Source: Heterotrichella gracilis
Taxonomy: Eukaryota; Sar; Xanthophyceae; Tribonematales; Xanthonemataceae
Direction: 5' to 3'
Length of the DNA stretch: 64,000 nt
Assembly (NCBI GenBank): GCA_032358255.1
Contig: JAULBX010003110.1
Coordinates: 78,525-142,524, forward strand
Shown here: positions 11,901 to 24,900 of the stretch, one piece after another
How the letters are laid out: every line of letters begins with the position of its first letter
Numbering within the stretch: the first letter of the stretch is position 1
Program-made: the position numbers and the translations under genes
The notes under the pieces: generated by a model
Databases searched by the model: none
Seen by the model: only the letters and a program-made list of their open reading frames with translations
What the model was told of the DNA's origin: nothing

Positions 11901-13893
11901 AGAACACCTCGTACCTGGTTGCATGCAATTATGAGCGATGCTCCCGACATGAAGCCCCCAATAACTGAGTGGCTGAGCAGGTTGGATAGGAAGCCAAGCT
12001 GCAGTAGGCCGATGGAAGTGTAGAAGATCCCAGCAAACAAGGCAATCTGCATGGTACCACGTGATAAGTTTTGCTCAAACTTTGCCTGCATAGCATATGA
12101 CTGAACACAATACCCAGCAAGCGCATGGGTTGGACATGCAAGTCTGTTGATGAATTGGTATGACTGTGCAAAATCTATGATTCCACAGTGGCATGCATGA
12201 CTCTGTGCGTGGGGAGCTTCCTGTGACTCACTGGCAGTGACTGGAACTGGGACCTTGGGTGTGCGGCCAAATAGTCATTGCAAGTGGGCCATACCTGAAC
12301 TGCAATCATGTTGTACTGCATCTGTGCCTCTGGGTCGGTTGGCTTGTCTGGATTGCTGTTGATGGGCCCCTCAAAGAAGTTCACAATCCCAGAGTGCAGT
12401 ATGAGGGATGTGACAGCCACTGGGCCCACTGCCTGCAGTTATTGCAACAGAGCAGGTTATATGAGTATGCAAGATCATACGAAGATTGCACACATGGCAT
12501 GACAAGGCTATGTCTTGGACCAGTTGCATATGCTAATTGCTGGCAAAGTGTGGAACAACCTGGAAAGGTGCACATTCAGTTGTCAAAAACTACGTGCGAC
12601 ATCTTGTGCCAGTGCCAAGCACCCACTACACCCCCCTGCCAACTGTTGACCATGAACATTGGCTGCAACCCCAGATGTATGGACATAAATCACAGGACTA
12701 ATTTTCAGCATGCAACAGGAGTTACACAGTGTACTGTAGATACTATATGTTAAAATACATTGAATATATCTACGTAGCCTGTTCTTGAACAAGAGTTGGT
12801 ATAAGGAGGTTCAGAGCTTACCAGCTGTCGCGATGTTCCAAACACTGCGTACACCAGCACCGGGACAAAGGCGCCGTACAGGCCGTACTGCGAGGGCAGC
12901 CCTGCAATGCCCTTGGCGTAGGACATGCCCTGAGGCACCACCATGGCGGCCACAGAGACGCCTGCCAGCAGGTCCCACTGCAAAGGCGCAGCACGAGGCG
13001 TTAGGGTTCAGAGCCTAGGGTTTATAAATTAGGGTTTTAAGCCAAAATGATGTCGAGCAAGATGGATAGCGTTTTGGTGTTTTGGGGCAAAGCAGTTCAT
13101 AAATTTACAAATAGAGGGTGTGCGTACCGCCAGCCATCCCCTTTCGTATCTCGACAGCCAGCACAAAGTAGAACAGCCAGTCCTTCCAGGTGTAGGTGTC
13201 AAGAACCACCTTGCCCCTGCAACCAATAGAGGGAAATGGCTCGTAAGCACACGCTTGTTGGAAAGGGGCTATTTTACCGGGAGTGTAAACATTTGGAGCG
13301 GCGCGCTTCTAGACAAAGTTGGGTTTCACGTGCCCTTCACGTTTTTCAAGCACCACCCATGCCCTCCTAGCCCTTCACTCATTTTTGGCCAATAACGTGA
13401 TGGGTGACTCTAGCATATGCTGAACACTCGGGCAACGTACACGATGGTGGGAAGAACGATGCTAACGATACGACGCTGTACTTTGTTGTGGACCGTGCAC
13501 GTACTTTTAGGCACACAACGTGTGTCAACCCAACGTTGTCAAGGCCGCTGGCATCGCAGCATGTGGACCGGGCGGGAAAACTACTGGCCATGAACTAGGC
13601 ACACATACACTGCGTGCGTGTAGACTGCTGTAGATGTCTTAAAATCATGCAGACGTGGGCGAGTTCATTGGTGGTCCGAAGCGTGGCGAGCAAGCAGTAA
13701 GTGGCAGGACATGCATGCATGCGACTCACTGTGCCTTCTTGTTGGTCAGCCAGCTGACGATGACGGTCTGGAGCGGGTCGTCGCCCTCAAGCTCATGGGG
13801 CACCCTGTTCTCGTGGTTGAAGGTCTTGCGCGTGAGGTACAGCCGCTCCTCGTCGACCCCAGCCTTGCCGTTCTCGTTCGCCACTTTCGCCAT

Positions 13894-15376
13894 GCCTGCT
13901 GCTTTTCCAATCGCCACATTCAAAAGGAAGCCACTAGTGCGGGTGCAAGAGTGTGGGTGTGGGTGTGATATACAGTGTGTGCTTGAAACAACAGCGCTGC
14001 AGGCAAGGACGGCCGCCAGCTCGTTGCGTCGTAAGCCTTATTGTGGCCTACAAATCGGGTTGTACAAGTTGAACAAGTGCGAAACTAGTGCGATGCTAAT
14101 GAACAATCATCTTGCACATGCATGATGCAGCAAACAATCATCTCGAGGATGGAATGAATAAGAAAATGACAAGATTTACATGAAATAAAAAACAATTATG
14201 GGGATGCTCTAACTTGGTTTCTCCATCACCGGCATCGGCTGGACCCCCATGTGGCCCCACTTTTGCCCTTCAAGGGTCTCAGACTCAGAAAGGCTTTCCC
14301 AAGCTGGGGGCCTGTCATTAGGCGCCGCCTGCAGAAGGGCCAGGCCCAGCTGCAGCGCACTGTGACACTCGTTTTGCTGAAAATGCAGGCGTAGCACAGT
14401 GCATGCATGGCGAGCCGCCAACAATTTGCGAGAACCCTGCCCGCCGCATCATGCATACCCCAGGTGGCTGGCAGTGCAGTGGTCCTAATTTCCCCCCATT
14501 CCCCGCACTTTCTGGTGATCACTTAGTCACTGACTCCTGGCAAGTTTTAGTTATGCATGCGTGTTGAGCTCTTACAAGTTGAGGAATATCACGTATGATT
14601 TGCAGCGTCGCATGACAACCTACCTTGGAACCGTTCTATGATAGGCGAGGCCACTACGAAAACCATATAGCCACTAAGGAATTGAAGCCTCAGAATTGTC
14701 ACTGAATCAACCGAATTTGAACCGCCATTCTAATGCATCTTGGCCGCATGGTCCACCAGAAATGGTGCACCATATTACGCACATGCCCAGGCTTGCAGGT
14801 CCAGGGGAGCAAAACCCTGCCATACATTTCTGCGTAGCAATGGTTCAATCTCGACGTCAACGTATACAAGCCATTCCGGAAAGCATAACTTATAGCTTTG
14901 AAGCTGTGGAAACGGATTACCATGTATACCAGGTCAAATAACTTGGTAATGAAAACTCAATGCTGTTGCCACTCTTTCTAATCAGGGTTACCCTTTGTGA
15001 GCCCTGGGCTCAGGAGCAACAATGGCACTAACACAATTGTCAGCATGCGCTAGAATTGAAACAACTTTCCACAGTATGGATTTTATGCTCCTTCTAGCAC
15101 TACGTCACCCCCTGCTGTCTGAACTTTTGAACTACAAAATTGTAATACAGCTTGCCCCACATTGCGGCATCAACTGCCCAATCATGTCAAGGTAAATACA
15201 ATCAATGGGCAGCCCCACCCACATGCTTTGCTGGCACCAGCTTGCTGTGCAGAAACTCTCACAACCCACCCGTAGCACCCCAAATAACACCGGATGTCCC
15301 CCTGGGGACATGGTAACACACTGTGAAACTGCATACGTTTCAGCATGTCATTGACTAGCAGCTCATGGTCCTAAGC
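13894..15376. other. Intergenic region between the two sulfate transporters
   Basis: Holds the upstream region of the first transporter and the 3' flank of the second. The only recognisable content is a relic of FAM91 exon 13 (14321-14420). No supported gene. Confidence 0.6.
14321..14420 (+). repeat. Dispersed relic of FAM91 exon 13
   Basis: GGCGCCGCCTGCAGAAGGGC, CAGGCCCAGCTGCAGCGCAC and, 28 bases later, a GCGTAGCACAGTGCATGC block match in order 6257-6340 of the FAM91 last exon. The copy is on the + strand, about 8 kb from its source, and has no open frame. Confidence 0.7.
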
Positions 15377-18300
15377 CTAGATGTTCTGGTCCTCATGCGT
15401 GCGCCTCTGCTGCATGTCTGCCTGGCACCCCCGTACTGCCTGGTGCATGTCCACAAAGATCCAGCTCTCGCCCAGCTTCTCGCGCAGGTTGGCCCGCTCC
15501 AATGCCAGGATGACTGCCTTGCTGGGGTTGACGATGGCCAGGCGAATGCCTTGGTCAGAGTACTGGGGGATGATGTCCTGTGGGGAAAAAGGGACGGGTC
15601 AGTAAATATGCAGGTCAACATGCAGGGTGTTATACATATACTACATGGGCAGGCACTGTCACTGACTGCCAATGATTGCCAAACACCAGCACATTCAACA
15701 GACTAAGGTGCCAGACAGTGCCTGGCTGTGCAACAACTTCAGCCAAACATGGTGTGCGCAACCAGTGAGCAACCTGTCGCATCATGCAGTCCAAGTACTC
15801 TATTCCCCTGCTGCTTGCCATCCCAGCAACGGGGCAGTGGACTGAACGCACATGCATGGCCACATGTTCAGGTTGAGCGTTAGGGTTTAGGGTTTCTAGC
15901 ACGTACGTTGAGCCAGTGCACAGCAGTTGCATCGATGTCAGTCACTGGAGACAAGTCCAGGATGACATACTGCAGCGGGCTGCTGATGTTGTCATCCTTG
16001 CCCAGGTCCTTCCCGTAGCGGGCCTCGATGACGCGCAGGTGCTTCCGGATGGGCTGCGCACGGGGGAGGGATTTAGAGTTCAGCTCAGTTCAGCGGGGAT
16101 CCACAAGGAAGGGTTTAGGATTCTTCCAGATGAGATGCACACAGAGAAGAATATGAAGGCGGAAGTGCTGTCACGTGCATGTGGAAAGATGTACGGCAAT
16201 GTGCGACTATATAGTCCGGATTGGCAAAGCGCTCTGGACACACATGCAGCTGGGTCTTGCTGAGGCACACATGCAGCCTGCAGAACGCACAGCATGCGGG
16301 TTCACTGCCTGCCCACACCCTGCCCATACTCACGTGCACGTTTGCAAAGTAGATTGGCGCGTCAATCCTCATCATGATGATGCCGTCGAATGTCTCTGCC
16401 TGCGGGTACTGCTTGGTGCTGCGGTACACGTTGGTCTTGGGCAGCTGGCCAAGCAGCGCCACGTGTGGGAATGCAGACTTGTAAATGACCACAAGCAGGG
16501 CGAGGCCAACCGACACACCAATGCCAATCTCCACACCAGCCAGGGCGGTGGTGAGGAAGCCAGCCATGAACACAAGGAAGTCAAACTTGTTGACCTGCAA
16601 ACCAATTAAGAGTTGGAATTGAGGTGGATGGAATCAAAACAATCTATTCCAGAGTATATTATACTCTGGAATTGAGGCAAGATCCACAATGCTGCATCTG
16701 TGAAGTGATGCCAGTCAAGCAACCAACATATAGCTCAACAGCAATCTGAATGCAAGCCCTAGTTGAACAACCACGATGATCCAGGCGTTAGCAACATTCT
16801 ATGAACCCCTTGACAGTATGGGCGCATGGCTCACCTTGAACAGGAAGATGCCTTCCCGCCATTGGAACAGGCCCAGCACTCCAGACACAATAATGGCACC
16901 CTGGGCGTTGTTTGGCATGTACTTGAACACTGGCATGAGGAACAGGAGCACAAACATAACCATGATGCCGGTGACGCCACCCGCCAGACCTGCACGGGAA
17001 AAGCAGAGGGAGTTAGCAGGACTGCGCATTTGCCTGGCTGGACAGGTCCTTTTTAGTACAAATGAAGGCCTTGTTGTGGCCATGGCATGCGTTATCAACA
17101 CACATCGCATGAGGTCCCAGGGGAGTCCATGGTACAAGGGTTGTGACAAGTACTAAATGGAACACATCAGCAAAGCTGTTGGTCCCAAACAGCTCGGCTG
17201 GTGAATAGATGCACCTGACTTTGCACCCACTGTCTAGGGTTCGGCTTTTCAGCAGCAGTTGCCAGTGCGCACCTGTCTTTGCACCCACGTCGTTGTTGAC
17301 AGCAGAGCGCGAGAAGGAGCCGGTGGTGGTGTAGCAGTTAAACAGGGCACCAGCCAGGTTGGCATAGCCGAGGCCTGCAGGAGGGGAAGCACAAGTTCAG
17401 AGCAAGCAAAACACCTTTGTGGGCAAAGCCCCATGCTCTGAAGAAATTCCTGCGAGAGCGGCATGGAAACGGACCCTGGCTGTATTGCTGAAATGCATGC
17501 AACTACTTCCAAGTTTAGCAGTCTGTGCTAATCATGCTGTACTGCTGAATTGCTTGCAAGTAAGAAAGCAACAAAGTTCAGATATTTGGACTCTGGCTAG
17601 CTAAGCACTGGTTTAGGGTTCCACAAGGGCCTTTTGCTCACCTCTGATCTCCTGGTTTGGCACCAGCTCATACTTGTTGGTGAGCGCCAGGGCTGTGGCA
17701 ATGGAGTAGGATTCCATGAGGTCAACGATGGTGATGAGGGCAGCCAGGCCCAGGATGTTGGACCAGTACTGGTGGAAGACGCTGTTGAACCACCAGCCAG
17801 CGGTGACGTCGGGGAGGCCTGCAAGGGGTGTGGAGAGTTGGTCAGGCGATGGGCAGGGAGCAGTGCAGGATACATTCTTGTTACTCTCATTATAAACCAC
17901 TCTCCAGTGCGGTTAAATTGCCGGGTCTGCACACAACCCGCATGATGACAGATGCACGTGTGTACCCATTCAGTTGATCCCTGACAGCATGAGGAGCTAA
18001 CCATGGTGGAGGTACAATACAGTGGAATTGAACTCCTTTCACTGTAAATTGTGGCCCTTTTCTACGCTTTTTAAAAGACCTGTGATGGTGACACCCATGC
18101 AGCCGCCTCACCTGATGGCACCTTGCCCACCATGTTGATCTCGTTCTTCAGGTTTGGCACCACATTGCCCAGCAGGATGGAGAAGGCAGTGACAGTAAGG
18201 GGGCCAAGGGCACCCAGGATCCACAGGTACCTACAATGAGGAGGACATGGCTTTTAGTGGAGTGAGTGACAAAAAAGGTGGAAAAATACACAAATGAAGG

Positions 18301-20896
18301 ACAAAAAATAGATATGATATGTCGATAAAGCTGCATATGAGGACAACAGCCTGAAAATGTGAACAACAGCGGTGGTGACAGGAAATGTTGCAAGACTTGT
18401 TCATGACCACAAATACCACTGGATTACACAACAATATGCCTCAAGTGTTGCTGTGACAGGTTCTATTACACACTTCTTGGTCCTGCTCCACTTTGAGAGG
18501 AACTTGAAGCCAAACAGGATGACCAACCAGGAGAGGCCCATGAGCACATCCCTGTAGTTGACCGACTGCCCACCAGTGGTGAAAGCGGTATTCATGTTGT
18601 CAAAGATCTCGATCAGGTCATTGCCCTGGGTGGACTTGATGCCCAAGAAATACTTGATCTGCACGGAAGAGTGGGAGGGGTTAGCCAATAGTATCATAAA
18701 CACGGAGGTAATGTACCAGGCTGGCAGGTATTAGCACACTTTAGTTTAATTCTTTTCTCATCCTGCCCTCAAATGATCACAGTGGTCACATGGTATGAAA
18801 TTACAATGGCAAATAATGGCCGCTAACCCTTGAAATGCAAGTCTACATAGTGGTGGAACAACATCAGTTACTAGTGTATAACCTTCCTTACTTGATTGCA
18901 AGCAATGATGAGCGATGCTCCTGTCATGAATCCACCAATGACAGAGTGGCTGAGCAGGTTGGACAGGAAGCCAAGCTGGAAGATGCCAATGGCGGTGTAG
19001 AAGATGCCGGCAAAAAATGCAATCTGCAAATAGGAAAACCAAAGTTGGCACGCAGGGCTGTGATAGCTGTGACTGCAGCATATTCAAAGTGTGTGCGTTG
19101 GCGTGTGTAGTCTTTGACAGCGTGTGCCATTGGCTCACACTGGCAGATGTACTGTGGTGAAAAATGGGCTTTTTTCGAAAGCTCCCACTTATGCAAGCAG
19201 GATCCTTACCTGGACTGCAATCATATTGTACTGCAACTGTGACTCTGGGTCGGTGGGCTTGTCTGGGTTGCTGTTGATGGTCCCGTCAAAGAAGTCAACA
19301 ATCCCAGAGTGCAGCAGCAGGGAGGTCACAGCCACCGGGCCCACAGCCTGCAAGGGGAGCATGGTTTTTCAGCAGAGTGGGAGTTGACTTGAGCGACCCA
19401 GATTGGGACAGTGTGAGCAGCCATGAAAATTATAAACAATTTACCAGACTGTTACCAAGAGCCTGCAGCATTCCTAAGACGCTCTATAAAACTCAAGGCG
19501 GTGTGCACACGTCCAAGAGGTGGAACCTCGCAGTGCAGACGCGGGCGCAGACAGCACAGAGTGCAATTGGCAGCTGGCCACTCAGAGCAGGCTGCTGCAC
19601 TCACAGCTAATTTGGGAATGGCCATAAGGGACAGGAAAACAGCACACGCGTCAACACGTGGGGTTGAGGGCTTACCAGCTGGCGCGACGTTCCAAACACT
19701 GCGTACACCAGCACCGGGACGAAGGCGCCGTACAGGCCGTACTGCGAGGGCAGGCCTGCGATGCCCTTGGCGTAGGACATGCCCTGTGGCACCACCATGG
19801 CGGCCACAGAGATACCAGCCAGCAGATCCCACTGCACAGGCGCAGCAGGAAGCGTCAGTAAAAGTGCATACAAGGTGGACACAGTGATAAGGGTTTCAAG
19901 TTTAGGGTCGCCACTCTTGCACCACCCTGGTAGGAACAGGAAGCGGGTGTGGGTCACGAACATTTGAGTAAAGCGGGTAAAAAACAGCCTTTGATACAGG
20001 TAGCAAGGCAAGTTGGCTTCAACAACCAACATTACCAACATGGACAGCAGGGCACAGTCAGATTGCAAAGGGTTGTCCACAAAGCACCAGCAGCACCATG
20101 GTGTTCAGGGAGCCGGCAGTAAATCAAGCATGGTGACCAAAGTCGTTCCGTCGAGGTAGGGGGTAGAGGGGTTGCGTACCGCCAGCCATCCCCTTTCGTA
20201 TCTCGACAGCCAGCTGAAGCAGGGCACAAAGTAGAACAGCCAGTCCTTCCAGGTGTAGGTGTCAAGCACCTCCTTGCCCCTGCACAAATAGCGGAGACGT
20301 TAGCACAGCTGGCTGGCGCACGCAATCAGACAAGGTTAGGGTTTGCACTGAAGACCGTACAGGCAACTCAGTCGAACGCTGGGCAACAGGTGCAAGACCA
20401 TACTCAGCGTTGCTTGTGTGCACTGGTCGTACAATGCGGCTTTGTTTTGCAGACCTTGTGGCGTGTGCACGTGTTATGTGGGGGCGGTCCAAGTAAAACG
20501 TGGCAACACACATGTGTACACCTGTTTGCAGCAAAGTCAGACCACTGTGCAACAAGGTCCCCGAATCAACCGCTCGGCATGCACCAATGCATGGGTCGCC
20601 AGGCAGGTGGCGGCCAGGGCAACGCTGACTCACAGCCATGACGGTGGTGGGTCTGGGTACTCCAAGCATGCACGCGCAATAAAGGCTGGCACGGTAGAGG
20701 CAGGAGATTGCATGCATTCGACTCACTGTGCCTTCTTGTTGGTCAGCCAGCTGACGATCACGGTCTGGAGCGGGTCGTCGCCCTCCAGCTCGGTAGGCAC
20801 CCTGTTCTCATGGTTGAAGGTCTTGCGGGAGAGGTACTCGTCGACCCCAACCTTGCCGTTGCCGTTCAACGGCTCGTCAACGTCCACTTTGGCCAT
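15377..20896 (-). CDS. SulP family sulfate transporter with STAS domain, 680 aa
   Basis: Exons 20727-20896, 20180-20279, 19676-19831, 19210-19347, 18892-19023, 18474-18658, 18112-18230, 17642-17818, 17273-17374, 16835-16989, 16334-16594, 15907-16053 and 15377-15577 splice in phase to 680 aa, a normal SulP length. Seen: a cytosolic N terminus ([12 protein letters not shown]..), a [12 protein letters not shown] segment, the SulP signature [58 protein letters not shown], then a C-terminal STAS domain (about residues 530-660) with [19 protein letters not shown]. Known: plant and algal SULTR proteins of this type carry sulfate across the plasma or an internal membrane, usually with protons. It is the intact partner of the tandem copy at 7922-13893. 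The donor of exon 6 (18472-18473) is GTGTGT, a weaker site, placed by paralogue comparison. Substrate specificity and membrane are inferred. Confidence 0.93.
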
Positions 20897-21970
20897 GGTG
20901 CTTGCCGGCGTTCGAACTCGAAGTGAATTCACGAGAGCCGAAACGAAGTGCAAACGTTATTGGGAGATGGAATGCAGTACTACGTGAGTATTATGTGAAC
21001 ACGCGAAGCTGCAAGCAACAAGAGTGGCGGCCGCAGCTAGATGCGTCGTAAAGCTTGGGGTGTGTCACACCTCGTGCATGCCAGGTGCTAGAAGCGACCC
21101 TGCGTTGCTGACAATCACCTCGACACGACTTACGAACCGTTTCGTAAGTCTGACAGGTGTACCAGTTGCAACTATGAAACCAGAGGCGTGGCAACCAGAC
21201 TTTATGGCGTTTCAGAGCCGGGGTTGCGCTGTGCAATGCTTTCAGAGCCGGTTGCGCTGTAAGGAGACAACAGTTGCGCTGTAATGACGTAATTTCCACG
21301 CCCACGTGCCCCAACCTGGGGCTGCAAGCTGACACGCCTCCAATGACCCACAACACTGCTTTTCTAAGGGGTTTTAGGGACAAGTGTGCCAACACCCTTG
21401 AGTTCGCACTTTGCCCAGGGCGTGTCGCTTTACAGCAGTGGTGGCCACCGCCACATGGCATGGCCAAGTGCCAGTGGCATGCCATGAGCGAGTAGACCTT
21501 GACACAATAGACCCTGGCACAACTGGCATACAGCCATGACTGGTGAAACCCACCAGGCACACCACAATGAATCGGTTTGTCTCAAAAAAAGCCGCCTTGC
21601 AGGTGCACTGCGCTTCGCCTCGCTTCCTTCCAGTAGCCCTGTGTTAGCCCTCTGCTTCCGAAAGTGGTTCTGTTGTTGCAGCCAGCAGATATCCTTGGTC
21701 AAAGCTGGCAGCAAAATACAAACAAGCGCAGCTGGCAATGCTCCATGGCCCCAACTGTGTGGGCCCACCCCACCCCATGTCACTGCAGCAGCGGCGCACC
21801 GCCCCACCACCCCAGTACCTGCACCACCCACAGTGCTCAGAGTAGGGCATCCACAGTGAGTGTTGTACCACCCACGCTAGGCGATGGCAGTCTAGCCACG
21901 GTCAACAGGGACTGATCATGGGTGTGCCATGATGCATGGCGGTAGATAGGATCTGACTGGACCTCCAAGG
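20897..21970. promoter_or_regulatory. Upstream region of the intact sulfate transporter
   Basis: About 1.1 kb between the transporter start and the end of the next minus-strand gene, so it should hold the transporter promoter. It contains a perfect palindrome with 10-base arms (GACTTACGAA / TTCGTAAGTC, 21127-21150) and two imperfect repeats of TTTCAGAGCCGG..TTGCGCTGT (21210-21232, 21240-21260), with a third TTGCGCTGTAA at 21273. Any regulatory role is inference. Confidence 0.4.
21127..21150. repeat. Perfect 10-bp palindrome upstream of sulfate transporter
   Basis: GACTTACGAA, spacer CCGT, TTCGTAAGTC. It lies 231 bases upstream of the transporter start codon, on the promoter side, so it could be a dimeric factor site; this is not shown. 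Confidence 0.6.
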
Positions 21971-24900
21971 TCAGCTAACCCAACTGGCAGCCCCTATCAG
22001 ATGAGTGCGGATGGACAGGTGGGGTTTCTGGCTCCCACTGTGGTAGACCAGAGCAACTACACGTACCTTGTCCCCGAAAGCCCTTGTGGCTTCTTGCAGC
22101 GCCTCGTCAGCCAAAGGCGCATCCCAAAGCCCCACATCAGTCTCCAAGGGCACCACCACCAGCTGCTGCCTCGACCGCTGACTCTCATCCATCAGCTCTG
22201 ACAGCAGTTCCTTCCCCTGCTCATGCCCATTGCTGCTCCCCTTGCCCACCAGCACCTGGCGAGTGCCCGCCACACAGCCCACCAGCCACACCACAGGGTC
22301 AGTGGTTGCAGGGGGGGTGAGTGACCCTCCCACATACAGGCGCAGCCAGATTGGGTAGCGCGGGGTGGGCGACTTTGCAGGGTCAAGCAGGACGGGTGAC
22401 TGCAGCAGCAGGAGAGAATTGCATCAGGGCTAGAACAGGTGGCGAGTGCTGCAATATGCAAGGGGTGTGTGCAACGGAGAGGGTGCCCCCCTGTGCGTTG
22501 CTGGCAGCACACTGTGGGTGCTAAATTGGGTGTACAAGTAGGGATATGTTTCCAACAGTGTGGGGCCTGTGCAGCATACAACTCAGCGGTACTGCCCATC
22601 AGCCGAGCCAGCCAATGCTTTTGCATTATGAAGTGCAAAAACTGTGTTTGTAAAGCTTGAGCAAACATTACCCAACGCTAGGGTTTCCGCTGCGCCCTTG
22701 CAAGTCAGAAACTTGTTGCGCAGCTTGCAACAGCACAAGTGCTACCCGCACCCTGACTGGGAAAGCCCAGCACATTTAAAGGGACAAAACCCACCACCGC
22801 GCCTGTATCAACAGTGACCTCGCCGCGCGAACCATCCACATCATGCAACTGCGCACGTGCCATCGCCTCCCTGGTTACGACATTTATATATATGATCCCT
22901 CACCCTGATTATGATATCTACATGTATGATAGCTCACCCTGATTATGTTTGTGCGTGGCCCCTTGGCGGCCGGCTTGACGCGGTAGTGGCCGTAGGGGCA
23001 GTGGCGGCAGCTGTTGCCGCAGCAGCCGCGCATGCGCAGGGAGTCCTCGGTGAAAACCTGGGCGAGGGGTGGAGGGTTTTGGGGGGTCAGGTACCCGCTG
23101 CTGATTGCAGCAGGACACTGGCGAGCAGCAAGGGAGGGGGCGCAAGGCCGATGGGGGCCATAAGGCATGCAGCCCTCCCAGATCCCATTTTATTATTATA
23201 TTCTGTTGGTAATAACTACTTTAATTTAACAAAATTATTTATTGTAGTATTTGCATTTATCCCATACATGCAAACAGTTCTTTAAAAACACGAGCTCGTG
23301 TTTGTTAAGGCAATCATACTACATGGCACCCAAAATTGCCAGGCTCACCGTAAACCCTGTAATAGGGTCTGCATAGGTTGTCTCCCCTGCCTGCTGCGCA
23401 CACGCATGCGCCTCCTCGATTTCTGGTGCCAGGCCGGGGCAGCACCCCACACAGCTGGATGCGCCATTGGTGCCGCGGCTGTTGCTGTTACGGGTGAACT
23501 CCTCCAGCCTGCAAAGGAGGTGACCGCACTCAGCCCAAGGCACAGTCTCTCAGTGACAAGGGTGTTGGTGTGGGTGTGGGTGTGGGCCTCTGAGAGGTGG
23601 TGCACACACTTCCCTCCATATGGGACCGCTGGGACGTGTTTGGAGGTAAGATGGCCAACACTGAGATCCGGTGTTGACACAGCCATTGCTGGGAACGATT
23701 GGCAAAACGCTATATGTCAGACGCACACCAGAATGGGCTACACAGGTAGCTGCTGCCAAACCAGTTCACCCAAACTAATTGGCACTATTTATCACCAAGG
23801 TGACCAGAACCTACATTGCGGTCCTTATGTTCAAGCAAATGCGACCCTTACAATTTAGGCAAATCTACGACGTGGGAACAAGGCAAGAACCACCCGACTT
23901 TGCCGCCCATACCTGGCCACCTCACTGAGGTCCGGCTGGAAGCGGCGCCAGGGGAACCCTTGGGGTATGAGCTCAGGCTTGCCGTGGATGAGGCCAGCCA
24001 GCCACTCCAATGCGTCCACCAGGCGGGGCCCTGGCCGGTTGAACATCTGGTTGCCATCCACCATCACCACACGCCCTTCAGCCACGGCGCGCAGCTGGCG
24101 CCTGTGCGAGGTGATCATGATTTGTAATCAGAGGTGGTGATTTAAATGGACTCTGTCGTTTAAACGCTTGTGCAGGTTGTTGGTTGATTTGGTTTTTTGT
24201 GGTCTTGTAAATGTTTGACATGTTGCTTTTTAATTGACACCAATTTATTTGCAGCATCGCTCATGGCACAGCGCGCTGGCACTGCTGCAAAAACCCTACC
24301 CTGTGGTCTTGGCAACATGCATGGAGGGAATGCAGATGTGCAGCATCAACACCCAACGCAATGTCAAATGAACCCATGCATACCTGGTTGCATGAAACAG
24401 CGACAGGTGCAGCATGCTTGCACCACTGCTTATGCAATCCGGCATTCCACAGCTATCACACATGTCATAATAACACTAGTACCACAGCGAGGCGACAGCA
24501 GCATCCAATAAGGTACAGTGCCGTAGGTACTCACCACCATGGCTTGCGCAGCAGCACCTGCGCCTCCCTCTGAGTGGCATCCATGTCCAACCCACATGGG
24601 CACAGGATGATCCAATCAGGGTCAGCCGCTGCCAGGTCATCATCAGGGACCACAAATGATTTGCCTGCACCTGCGCCCTCCCTGCAGCAGTGATTAAATA
24701 TACCATTACAACTTGGTATTTTTCAGTGCAATTCCTGTAAGAACGGCCTGTCTAATTGATCACAGCAGATCCCAAAATCCCAGCAACATTTATCGTTGCA
24801 AGTTGCATGCATGGCCCCAGAAAAATGCATCCACCGCCAGCATCCACATGCCATGCATTCCTGTCCTTTACAAGCCAATTCTAACCCTAGAGCCAAACAC

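Larger units (their letters stand above)
7922..13893 (-). pseudogene. SulP sulfate transporter paralogue with frameshift in exon 2
   Basis: Thirteen exons in the same positions as the downstream paralogue: 13730-13893, 13128-13216, 12822-12977, 12295-12432, 11915-12046, 11419-11603, 11055-11173, 10582-10758, 10218-10319, 9691-9845, 9073-9333, 8493-8633 and 7922-8122. It encodes a SulP (SLC26-type) anion transporter: multiple membrane helices, the [23 protein letters not shown] signature, and a C-terminal STAS domain in the last exons. Exon 2 is 89 bases instead of 100; 11 bases near 13163 are missing relative to the paralogue, which shifts the frame. All other exons are open and conserved, so the break is recent, an assembly error, or bypassed by splicing: a GTGCTG site after TACTTT would keep phase at the cost of 12 residues plus the deleted part. 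Start chosen at MAKV by paralogue match; a Met 10 codons upstream (13923) is in frame. Function, if any, would be proton-coupled sulfate uptake. Confidence 0.8.

Noticed and set aside
13894-13923. Extended start (MNVAIGKAAG..) for the first sulfate transporter
   Set aside because: Possible, but the paralogue supports the MAKV start 10 codons later.
22000-22063. Extra splice donor GTACGT near the end of the metal-receptor gene
   Set aside because: The site is good, but no recognisable further exon follows and the open frame reaches a stop 30 codons on.
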